Below are positions 25,001-37,537 of a stretch of DNA of 64,000 bases, in pieces. The stretch's first letter is position 1, and each line of letters begins with the position of its first letter. The position numbers were made by a program, and so were the translations under genes. Source of the DNA: Channallabes apus (taxonomy: Eukaryota; Chordata; Actinopteri; Siluriformes; Clariidae). The stretch lies in contig CM060105.1 of assembly GCA_030522415.1 (NCBI GenBank), forward strand, positions 20,148,777-20,212,776, written 5' to 3'. The notes under the pieces are model-generated. The model was given only the letters and a program-made list of their open reading frames with translations. It was not told where the DNA came from and did no database searches.

Positions 25001-28000
25001 AATTAACATTAGCATAAACATGCCCATAATTTACACAGCTAACAATACATAATGTATATACTTAACTTAAAATAAGCAAGCAGTTATCTTTGGACCCAAA
25101 ACTAATTTATAGCACATTACAACATTGTTGTTAATAAGCTTAAAATCCTGAGAAATCTCTTCTACTATGTAACTTTTGCACCAAAAACTAATTATGCTAC
25201 GGGTGTTTTGAGTGACTTGATATGACCTGTATGTAGGGGTGGGCGATATAACCAAAATCTTCTATCACTGTAGAAGCAATTTTCTACCTCGATAACGATA
25301 TAGATCACAATATAGCAATTTGTATCTGAAAATGCATAAATAAAAATTCAAACACAAAGAAACTGTTTTACATAATGTATTTTTATATAAACTGAATTGC
25401 TGAGGTTTGCCGAATGTTTTTTACTTTGGCCATATTCGTTTGGATGCTTGGATTTCAGATGATAGAAAAGATTTGACGTGTTTTCACCACTTGTTAAAAC
25501 AGTGCACTTGCGTACCTTGCAAATCACGTTTGTCTCATTCGTATCACTTTTCTTATACCCAAACCAATTCCACACCACAGACGAGGCACCTTTTTTCTTT
25601 ACAATCTCCTCGTTGTTGGTTTTGTCACATGTAAGCAAACTCACTGCTGCTGCACCGTCTTCTTCCATTGTCGAAGTGTTTTGAAGCCTATGGGAAGCCA
25701 AACACATCAAAAGTGGGACGAAACCGTGGTACCCGATTGAACCAAATACAGGTCCTTCTCAAAAAATTAGCATATTGTGATCAAGTTTATTATTTTCTGT
25801 AATGTACTGATAAACATTAGACTTTCATGTATTTTAGATTCATTACACACAACTGAAGTAGTTCAAGCCTTTTATTGTTTTAATATTGATTGTGGCATAC
25901 AGCTCATGAAAACCCAAAATCCCTATCTCAAAAAATTTGCATATTTCATCCGACCAATAAAAGAAAAGTGTTTTTAATACAAAAAAAAGTCAACCTTCAA
26001 ATAATTATGTTCAGTTATGCACTCAATACTTGGTCGGGAATCCTTTTGCAGATTCTTGTGTCTCTCAACTTTCTCTTCACAATATCCCACAGATTCTCTA
26101 TGGGGTTCAGGTCAGGAGAGTTGGCAGGCCAATTGAGCACAGTAATACCATGGTCAGTAAACCATTTACCAGTGGTTTTGGCACTGTGAGCAGGTGCCAG
26201 GTCGTGCTGAAAAATGAAATCTTCATCTCCATAAAGCTTTTCAGCAGATGGAAGCATGAAGTGCTCCAAAATCTCCTGATAGCTAGCTGCATTGACCCTG
26301 CCCTTGATAAAACACAGTGGACCAACACCAGCAGCTGACATGGCACCCCAGACCATCACTGACTGTGGGTACTTGACACTGGACTTCAGGCATTTTGGCA
26401 TTTCCCTCTCCCCAGTCTTCCTCCAGACTCTGGCACCTTGATTTCCGAATGACATGCAAAATTTGCAACCTGTAGCCCATTTCCTACACACGCCTGTACA
26501 CGGTGGCTCTGGATGTTTCTACTCCAGACTCAGTCCACTGCTTCCGCAGGTCCCCCAAGGTCTGGAATCGGTCCTTCTCCACAATCTTCCTCAGGGCCCG
26601 GTCACCTCTTCTCGTCGTGCAGCGTTTTCTGCCACACTTTTTCCTTCCCAGAGACTTCCCACTGAGGTGCCTTGATACAGCACTCTGGAAACAGCCTATT
26701 CGTTCAGAAATTTCTTTCTGTGTCTTACCCTCTTGCTTGAGGGTGTCAATGATGGCCTTCTGGACAGCAGTCAGGTCGGCAGTCTTACCCATGATTGCGG
26801 TTTTGAGTAATGAACCAGGCTGGGAGTTTGTAAAAGCCTCAGGAATCTTTTGCATGTGTTGAGTTAATTAGTTGATTCAGATGATTAGGTTAATAGCTCG
26901 TTTAGAGACCCTTTTCATGGTATGCTAATTTTTTGAGATAGGAATTTTGGGTTTTCATGAGCTGTATGCCACAATCATCAATATTAAAACAATAAAAGGC
27001 TTGAACTACTTCAGTTGTGTGTAAAGAATCTAAAATATATGAAAGTCTAATGTTTATCAGTACATTACAGAAAATAATGAACTTCATCACAATATGCTAA
27101 TTTTTTGAGAAGGACCTGTATCTGCGCGGCCCAGTGGACAGCGCAGCGCGACTATCTGAATAGCGCAGACATGATCTGGTTTATTCGCGGATCAAACCCG
27201 GTGGATCGCGCAGCACAGATTAACTTGAGCAGCGCTGCTCGAATCACAAACCTGCACGACCTATTGTTTTTTATTTTAAAACAATTTATTAAAAATGTCA
27301 GGACTGTTTAATATTGTTTCCGTCTTGCCATGTCTGGTTTGTACGTGCGCATCCCAGCAGGGTAAAATGTAATTTGATGGTCGGCGCGGTCTATTTCTAT
27401 CAGCGTCGCGCAGGTTTGTGATTCGAGCAGCGCTGCTCAAGTTGGTCCGCGCTGCGCGATCCACCGGGTCTGGATACTTGGTCTGCCCACGCCGGCTCAA
27501 TCGGGTGCCACGGTTTCGTCCCACTTTAGATGCGTTTGGTTTCCCATAGAAGTGAATGTTTATTGCGCGGTTACTTAACGTGCAACGTCACGTGATCTCA
27601 ACCGCGATTAAGACGATAGAGATTTTGGTCTATCGGTTGACAAATTTCAAATTTCTAACCGTGTATACCGGTATACCACCCACCCCTACCTATATGACTA
27701 AAAATCTCCTTACTGTGCTTCTGGCTGAATGTGAGGTTGCTGTCGGCAGGGAACTGAACAGATCCAGTGCTTGACCTTGCTCAGGACTGGCACTGCCATT
27801 GGCTACAGAAGCCGACGTGACAGGAGCATCTGTAAAAATGTATACATATGTTTATGTTGTACTGATGCGGAGTTCATTGTCGGTTTATGTTAATTAAGAA
27901 CGTCAGAAGGTTACCTAATCCTAAAAGATCATTTACTGAATGAGACTGCTTCTTTGGACTACTCTTGTATTGCTGAGGCTCTTCCTTCTTCTGTAGGGCA

Positions 28001-30752
28001 GAGAAAAGAAAAAGAAAAAAAAACATCCATTATGCTTTCTGTATTGAAACGTGATTCACTGCTTATATCAGCAAAGACAACGTGACTTACCAGCTTCATC
28101 TTCTCGAAAACAACAGGTGGCTCTTTTGTTACTGTCTCACCCTTCTCTTTCTGTAAAAGACAAAAGACAGATCTAAATAATTCATATGACTACAAGCAAG
28201 AAAACATGTTTTCTTTTTGTTTTGTTTTTTGTATGAATGATAAATCCAGACTTACTCGGAACGCTTGGATGTCAATACACTTGTCCATATATTTCTTTCT
28301 CTCATACTTGTCCCGGATGAAGACTTCTGCTGATCTAAACAGAAGGGTTAAGGAAAAAAATCGGTACTGTATAACACCAAAGTGTGCCGCAATGTTTATA
28401 AACAATTGCTGCTAAAAGCTTATTAAAAGAAGGATACTGGTCCGTCTCTGGACGCTGGAAGCACTCGGGTAAAAAGGCCTCGTAGAGACGCCGTGCTTTG
28501 GCATTCCCCATCTCCTGCATACACTGATTAGAGACAAAATTATTGACACACATCACCAAGCTAAACTTAAAGCAACTAATAGAGCCATGTGATGTATGAC
28601 AAAGTATGAGTAAACTCTTAAAATAATGCAAATCTAGTACACAGTGCATACAGACCAGGATTTGCTCCTGCGTCCACTGATCCAGGTTAACAGATTTGAC
28701 CCGGGATATGTGAACGCCAAGATTTCGATGGATTCCTGCACAGCGGATACAGATGAAGATTCCTAGATTCCAAGATGCCCATCTGGGACCTGAGAAGGGG
28801 TGTGTGTGAGGGGGAGGACGAGAAAGAAACAGAGATAACATGATGAAAAAACACTCACTCAGTGGTCCCCAGTCATATAATACACTTGTATATAGTGATG
28901 AAAGCCTGAGCACATTTTCTTCTTACTAAAATAATTACTTATTAATGTGTTCGTGGCTGAAGGTCATGGAGAGGGGCACACACTTAAACATGATTCATTT
29001 TCCAGTGCTCATCAGTATCTTGGAAATCAAAGAAATCTGATTAACTGCAATAGCAATTAGACTGTGCACATCAATGTGGTCTGATATTATACTCATAAGA
29101 TGTCAAGTTCATGTAACAAAATATGTAAAGCAGCACAATGTGAACTAATTAGGCAATGAAAACATAACAGACTTGAATTAGCTTTAATGATTCATAGACA
29201 CCTTAAAACTCCTTTTAGTGAGACCTACAGGAGACTGATGAATAATTAGTTTAGCTTCTTACGGAAATCTTAATTGATGCACAAAGGTCATAAGAAAAAA
29301 ATAATATTAAATGATCACCCTGGGTGTTGAGAGCAAATCATTTGGCAAGTTAGTTTAGAATTGCAACAAACGCCGGGAGATATTTATAAAATTGTGTTGC
29401 TGTGCAGAATATGTGCAATACAAATCGAATTGGCAATGTGATATTAGAAGTTCCCTGGTCATTCGCACCCCTAATTAATATTGCGGTCATATTTTCCCCA
29501 TTAGGGTAAATGAGCCAGGTTTTCAGCTTTATTGTGTAGAATCAGAAATGGTAAAGCAGAGTGAGAGACTGATTCATTCCATATAGCTGGCTAACTTCAT
29601 AGGCCCTCACAATATACTAGTCTGCAGGTTGGTGACGAACCTATCTGGATTCTTAAAGCTTACATTGAACGCCATGTGCTTGTGGGAATAATAATAATAA
29701 TAATAAACCTCTCTTATTCCTTTCTACCCTCCTGAAACAAATTATGTAACTGTCCTTTTCTAAGCTACACACACAAAAAAAAGACAGAACACAAAAAAGG
29801 CTTCGAAGAACACTAGAGCACATCAGCTTTTAAAAAGAAGCCATTAGATGGCAGCACTGTGTTACTAGTTACTCATGTGAAGAGCATACTGCACCAGAGT
29901 ACACTGCCTCATGATGGGTGACGTCATCAAGTCACAAAGGACTGCTGTGGCAACATTTCTCTTTGTTGGTAACAAGCAAGTTGGGAACGCAAGCTGAAAA
30001 CAATACACTGCTATTGTGCCTCAGGTGTTTTACAAAATTGCACAACGGAAGCTTGTTGAAAGTTGCTTTAGTAACTAAGATGAAGTTGCTAAGGGTAATT
30101 GGTTGAGATTTAAAGCTCGAGTTTGGGCATGTGTCAACAACAAAGCTTTTTCAAATGCTAATACCACCTCGAGGAAATGTTTAAGGCAGTCCAATAATGA
30201 CAAGTTTTTGTTATTTTTTTATTTACTCTATAGCTCTTAAATGCCTGAAACTACAGTATAATGGATACATTTGGCAAAATATCTGACAATAAAAAAGGAA
30301 GTCACTCAAGCTCTCAGATTACACTGGCAATTGGAAAACAATTAAGACTCAGTGGAAAGCTATATCAAACAAAGCATTATTAGCATTAATGGATGTTCGT
30401 GGATTTGAGGCTAGGGATAGGCTTGGCCTTGTCCAATCTCACTCTCTAGCAACTGCAGCGTTTCCTGTTAATTTGTAGAAAAGATGTTGGTTTCCTATGC
30501 TATGAATAAAATACTATCTGAGAAACCACTACATGTGTGACTGACATTGAGAATCTGACGCGCTCGTCATGCTGAAACATTCTCAAGTTACGTTAACGTC
30601 ATGCTGAAATTGCACTTTTATGTTTTTAAACAACAATATGTGATAAGAAACGTATTACAAAAGTGCTAGCAGTAGCATTGTTGTTGCTATAGTAACCATG
30701 CCAGAGATGCAAGATTTCTCAGCCAGATTTCTCTGTGCTGAGTGAGAAACTC

Positions 30753-30809
<57 letters not shown>

Positions 30810-32231
30810 GGTCATCTGCTGTGTGAACAGCTCTTAAACCCATAAACACGTTTTCTGGCTTTAAAGTCGTCCAAAATTAAAGTCGTTAGTAGCCATCGAG
30901 ACAGGTAGACTCCATCAGTGATTACTAATATACTATGCACTGATAGACGATTGTATTACTATAAAGTAATCAGATTCCGAGGCATTAACAAAGAAAACTG
31001 TCTTGAAGTAAGTGGCATGGAAACTTGGGGCAATGTGCATTTCTTGTGAAGGATCACTCTGCCAGAAAAGAGATGCGTGACCGTACATGTGCGCCTCAGT
31101 TTTACTCCCATGTGAAGTCCGGTAGATATTGGCAGAAGCACAACCCAGGACTAATCAACAATAATGGATAGTAGTGCAGTACTACAGACACCAAATACAA
31201 TTTTTTTTCACTTATTACCACAACATTGGCTTTTACATCAGTAGTGCAGTCGAAGGGACCAGATGCCTAATTAGTGGCATGATCAGCCAGAGTGTTGATT
31301 ACAGTACATTTCTCTATGATGTGCTACGTACATGCGTCATCCACAGCTAAGGAAAATCAGACGACTGTAGGGTCTGGCAAATCATACAAGTTAAACTAAC
31401 TTCTTGTGATTTCTTTTACCCAATAACACTGAGTTTTTATCAACACAAACTTAAACAGGTTTATTTATGATCCATAAAAAATAATAATAATTAATAAATA
31501 AAAATACAAGGTTATATTGCCGCCACAATTGGAGATTCATTGTCTGTGTGGCACTCGAAAGCCCCAAAAAGAAAGTTTCATACATAACTGATTACTGCTA
31601 ATTCACCCCAAAGATGATACAAACTTGCAGGATTAAATAAGATCATGGGAGAAGATAAAGACATATTTAAAAAAAAAAAAAAAGTTGCTTGGTTTTGAAG
31701 GCAACAAAGCAAGTGTAGCAATTCTCACAAGAACTCTGGGGGTTTTGCAGGATTGTTCAGTAAAACTTACAGTACTAGCTAATTTCCTTATAAACCTGCA
31801 AAAAGGTTCTTGAAAGCACCAAATACTGACGGTTTTATTAATTTTTGTTTCATCACTTTTGCAAAGTACTATAAGATGTAAAACGAGTGAAAACGAGGGA
31901 ACGAAAAGAAGCAAACATGGACTTTTATCCTTCACCTGCTTTGATTTGTAAAGAGAATGTGTACTGAACAAACAGAGATCGACACAGACACACTCCCACA
32001 CCAAAACACACACACACTGCTTAGTCACACAATAGTGTTTAGTCCTCTTACCAAGTGACTCACTCACACAAGTGCAGAGAAAATAGACACACATGATCCA
32101 AGAGTGCATGTTCCCAAGAGGCACACAGTTCCAGTTAAACGAATGGGTGTGTGCGCCTAACACTTCCCAGCATGCTCTGCTCTTAGACGGCAACAGGAAC
32201 AGTAATAAGATTGAAAATCGATGTACATAAC

Positions 32232-32263
<32 letters not shown>

Positions 32264-33140
32264 CACCCTGTTTTTAGTACAAACAAGGGCTGCACGATAT
32301 TAGCAAAATATGCGATATTGTTGAATATTGCAATAACGATATTTCTTGCGATATAACATTTCCCTAGAGAAATGCATTTATTATTATTGGCTTTTTTTTT
32401 TTATTTATATGTAATGATCATACTAAAATAAACAGGTAATAGATATTCATCTGATGTAATTAAATCTAATTCAGGCTAAAAAGAAACTATATGTCAAGGA
32501 AGTTGCAAATATTTAGACTTCAAAACTCTATGAATGACTTAAAACCCTCAGCAGATATTTTGATTTCTGGTTTGCTGTTACTATAAACCTGCCAACACAA
32601 TATGAATTACTTTCAAATATTATTTTTTATTTACGTGTAACCGTACACTCAATAGTGTCTTAAAACAAGAGCATCTTTTAAACAAAATATTCTCTTTGGC
32701 TTGCCTGTTTTTTTTTTTTTTTTTTTAATAAAAATAAATATTATTAAACAAAAATTAAATTTAAAAAAATACTATTTGTCTCACACACACTCGCTCCGCG
32801 ACCGGCACTAGGACCCGGAAGTAATGCGGGAGCGAACCCGGAAGTATAAGAGGAGTAAACAAAACCACCGCATAGAGCTTAGTCACTGAGTTCACGCATG
32901 TAGGTTCAGATTGTTTACTTTCTGATTCGAGTGTGTGTTTATAGGACGCGGGTTAAATGTGTGTTTTTCCCTTGCTCCCCTTCTGTGAGAGTCCTTAGAC
33001 TAATTCGTGTGGTTATCCTGCCTACTCGCTTGCTTCCGCGTTTGGGTTTACCGTCCACGCTACAAAGCTACAAAAGGCTAACGGCTAATCGCTAAGTCTT
33101 CTGATCATCCGGGGTTAGTTCGCGACAGAATGAAGTATAA

Positions 33141-33195
<55 letters not shown>

Positions 33196-36100
33196 AGATA
33201 AGTGGGTATAAACATAGTAAGGGCCCATCTGATTGGTCAAATTTGGACACACAAATGCTTGGCAAATAAAGTATTTATCACAACTCTTTGCGATATGGTT
33301 ATCGCGCATGCCATTATCGCGATAACGATATTTTTTCGATATATCGTGCAGCCCTAGTACAAACTTTGATAAAGACTTTTCTAAAATAAAACAGTAATTA
33401 AACTTTTAATAAAATAGACATTTATTCTGCTTTGCCTTTACATTTACTGCCATATGGTTTCATGAAGCGAGAAATATACCAAGTACAGAAGATGAGACCG
33501 TCATGCATCTCCCAAAGCATAAAGCCTTCAATACTTAATTCAGCATGAAAAGCATAAATAATAAAGGGAAGCAAACATCTAAATTATGTAAACACAGGCT
33601 GCCTATTTACAATCAAGCTAAGCACAACAGAGCGAAACGACTGCAACTCCATGATAATCACAATACAACAGTAACATCTGAGTGCAATTTCAAGTCAAAA
33701 AGTTTAACACGTGTCCACATGTTTCACAGGTTTTTTTTTTATTCACAGTAGGTTATGAATTATGTAGATATAATTCATAATTAAATTAATTATATTTTGT
33801 TTTATCTACATAATTCATCAAAACGTACTGTGAAAAAAAACAACTTGTGGACAATTAACGGTATTCAATAAAATAAATAAATAAAATAAAAGACAAATCT
33901 GCTCCATTTTAAAAACCGCAACATATATTCAAATCAGATAGAAACTCGTCTATTTTTTAATCAGCATGTACTTGGAATTAGACTTGCACCAGGTATTCTT
34001 CATTTTAGCGCTTCACAAAAAAATTAATAAATAAATAAAAATTCCATTGGCAAACTCTTACCCCTTTGAAGGTGAAAGCTTACTAATCCATTTCAGGCCG
34101 CATTCAGAGTTAAAAGTAAGTTTAGTCCAAAATTAGATAAATATTTACACAGAAAAAGTTACACGTGCACAAGAATTCAGTCGCATCCATGACTGGTTAG
34201 ATGCATTACTAAATGCTGAGCAAGTCAGGACCCCTTCCTCACAGTGGATAAGGGTACGGACTAGTGGGAATTCACGTCTCCTTATGTTACCCCCATGTAA
34301 GGCAAACATTTGCAGAAGGATTATATTTATTCTGATGAGAAAAATCTGAACAACATGGTTACTTCCAAAACACTGTATTGGTACTGATTATTATTATTTT
34401 TTTTTTTATGTTAAACATATAATAAAGAAAATGTGTGTGCCAAAGAAGCCACTTCTGAACTGTATAGAACTTGTAACTGACCAATAAAAACTGCTAAAAT
34501 GGCCTTTTTGTTTTAGCATTTTACTGACTTCAAACAATAATAAGCTAAAATGCTAACTATTAATATTTCTTTTTGTATTGCTACCAAAATTGGTGTAAGC
34601 TTCTAGAACCATTTGACCAGTAAAAAAATAAATAAAAAATAAAGTTGCTTACATTGTTTTTTGGTAAAAGCATAAAAAGCAAAAAATCTGTAGTGTCTGT
34701 ATTGATCTTTAAGAATCAGGCACTCACGAATGTACGGTCCTTAAAACTTTTGCACTGTTTAAATGTTTGAATGCAGCTAAGAGTCTCATCAAATCGAAGT
34801 GTTCTGTAAATGTCAATCGATTTTATATCGAATATCTAGAAATTACTTCCCAGGTGCCAGTTTGATTTGAACACCCCTTATATTATATTCAGTAGAACTG
34901 TACTACTGCTTATGTGACATTGCATAAATAATTCGTTATTCTGAGCTGTTAAATGAATAAATACTGCTAATGTCAGGTTAATTTTGATGCAATATTCTTA
35001 CACACCAAGTCGATTAATCTGACCAGTCTCTAATCTGTTCGATATTTCCTTAAATCACACATTCACTACTGGTCTCAAAGAGCATTTGGTTGGTGTTTTG
35101 AGCAGATTTACAGCTCAAAATCTATCCTTCTGCAAGATATCTTGTATTTAAACTCATGTTTGATTCTAGCTGACTGTTTGAAGTCTAATTTCAGAATTGA
35201 GCATAACTTAAACATCGCCTGTTTTATTGAAGCCCCACGATGTTTTCCTAACCCTCATGTAACTTAACTGTATGCCACATACATTTCAGAGATAGGTCTG
35301 GGATTTAAATATCAACGTGCTTGATTCCATAAATAAACCCTCCCTGGTATAGAACCTTAACTCAATTAACAAAGTCTTTTTATAGCAAGCAGTATTAAAG
35401 GTTAATCCAAATAATCACTTATTCATGGCTTCCAGCTTGAAAGGCTTGTTAAATACCCTGTAAAATATGCATGACCAGTAATTAATTTTTTTTAGGGGGT
35501 TAATCAAGGTAATTAAAAATAGCATTCTGATTAATCTGCAAAATGACTGCAAATACTAGTCAGTGAATGAGAAGCCCCATGTCCATACACTGGTAATTCT
35601 CGTTAGTCTTGACGTGTCCACTCCTAATCCTGAAGGTTTACCTCAGCTGTAGATTGGGGTCTCCATAAAAACAGAATAATGCAATTGAGCTACTTGTATC
35701 TAGCAGAAAATGTTAACAGTAAAACCACTTCCTTCCGTTTGTTTGTTTTTTTCCTAATCATTGTTTCACTTCCATTTTTCGAAGAACCGCACACAGCTGA
35801 GGAGCTGTGAAAGAGGAAGTGCAAGCAGCAGAAAAACAAAACTAAAATGTAGCAAGCAACGTCTCGCATGTCGACATGGGCTATATGACTAAACACTTGT
35901 GCACACTTGACCATACCCTTATGCAAGTCATCTTCAAACTAACGTCTGTGTAATGCTACAGTATGTCATACAACTTCCTTTCACTGAAACCTAGAGGCCC
36001 AAATCTGTTCCAACTCAACATGCCCCTGTGCACGAAGCAAGCTCCATGAAGATATGATGTCTAGGTTATGGTGGAAGCATAGAGCCCGATCCCATTTAAC

Positions 36101-37477
36101 ACCCTCAGGATGAAGTGGAACTCTGACCCAGTCAGACCCCCAAGTTCATTGACCCCCATCCTCCTCAATCAACATTGTTGCCTGAGCTCACTAATGCACT
36201 TGAAGCTGAATGAACACAAATTCCCACAACCACTCACCAAAATCTAGTGGAATCCCATCTCAGAAGAGTGATGGGTTTTATAAGATGACTAGAGCTTGAA
36301 TGGAAAGTTCAATAATAATATCATCATCATCATATGGATGATGGGGAGGTGTTCACATACATTGAAGCTCAATCACAATTCACAATGCTTCTGCTTACTC
36401 AAAGGTGTACAGTAAGCTGTGACATATTTAAAACAATTTGGTCTCCCTTGAGACGCCAGGCCAAAGCATTGCTGGAAATACGATCTGGGTCAACAACCAA
36501 TTCACTGTTAACCTTGAACCTTATTACTACTTTTCCTACATACAGTTATGTGATGGGAGAACAACAATCAGCTGGAATTTGGATAACTCTGAACTAGTGC
36601 TTATTGCTTAGCCGTAGCAAGTTTTCTGTTTGGCAGAGAACTGTTATGACCTTTGGTCAATGGTTTGTTTTGGCCAAAGGCAGGAATGTGCCATTACACA
36701 TACTGTATACTTTGGAGTATTTCCCACATATAGATTATACTTGAGTAGGCCACTCAAGTATATTGACCGCCACCCAATAACATTTGCGCATCCTTTTTAA
36801 ATTACTGTGCATCAGAATAAACATGTACAGGAACGGTAGTGTGATGTACTGACAGCCAGTAAATGCAGCGGACGGCGGCTGCCGTAAAAAGTACAAGGAG
36901 GCCGTATTGACGGCATCACATCAAAAACACAGGGAGATTAACTCTTAAATCTTAAGCAGCACGAATCCGTGCAGCAGCACAGGACTGGACCGTTTTAAAA
37001 GTTGCATATACAGTACGGTGTGTGTTAACGGAGAGGCTTCAGACATCATGTCCAATTTTTCTTTCTGATGACATGTAGGACAAAGGAAATCATTAATTAG
37101 AAAACACGCAAGTTGCATTGAACACAGAATATGAGAATGACATTACAAAAATGCAGAACTAAAATGTGCACATTATTATTATTATTATTATTAATAATAA
37201 TATTTGGTCACATAAACAACCAAAAACAACAACAAAAATGTGATCTTAGGAATCTGAGGCATTTCTATGCCTGTGATCGAGTTGTTTCTTTTTTTTAATT
37301 ATTGTTTTAAGTCATGTTTGTAGTTGGTTAAAAGTACTCTGTACTGCACAATCTTGTGCCAACACACACACACATAACGCTAATGCTATAAAGCCCTATA
37401 CATAAAACGCCGGCCCGTTCTAATGGCTAAAAATATACTTACCACCGCAAGTATTTTTTTAGACCTGTGGGGGAAAC

Positions 37478-37537
<60 letters not shown>

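Larger units (their letters stand above)
25687..27549. repeat. nested inverted repeats inside the hAT element
   Basis: Outer arms 25687-25740 and 27497-27549 are reverse complements (CTATGGGAAGCCAAACACAT.. against ..ATGCGTTTGGTTTCCCATAG). Inner GC-rich arms 27189-27260 and 27415-27475 pair through CGAGCAGCGCTGCTC and GCGCGATCCACCGGGT. The Tc1 element entered between the left outer and left inner arm. Confidence 0.75.
25234..27688 (-). mobile_element. hAT element with BED-finger ORF, invaded by a Tc1 element
   Basis: Ends TAGGGGTGGGCGATATA (left) and the complement of TAGGGGTGGGTGGTATA (right), flanked by 8-bp copies CCTGTATG (25226-25233) and CCTATATG (27689-27696) with one mismatch, the hAT hallmark. 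Without the 1370-bp Tc1 insert it is about 1.08 kb, so most of the transposase is missing. A BED zinc-finger start remains at 25668-25348 (minus). It lies in smap2 intron 7, and the right target copy ends 17 bp from the exon 7 donor. Confidence 0.8.

Noticed and set aside
28335..28913. 192-codon minus-strand ORF
   Set aside because: Not a gene of its own: it is smap2 exons 2 and 3 read through the intervening intron.
31633..32193. 186-codon minus-strand ORF rich in Cys and Phe
   Set aside because: Low-complexity AT/CA-driven sequence within smap2 intron 1, no domain, no splice sites that fit smap2.
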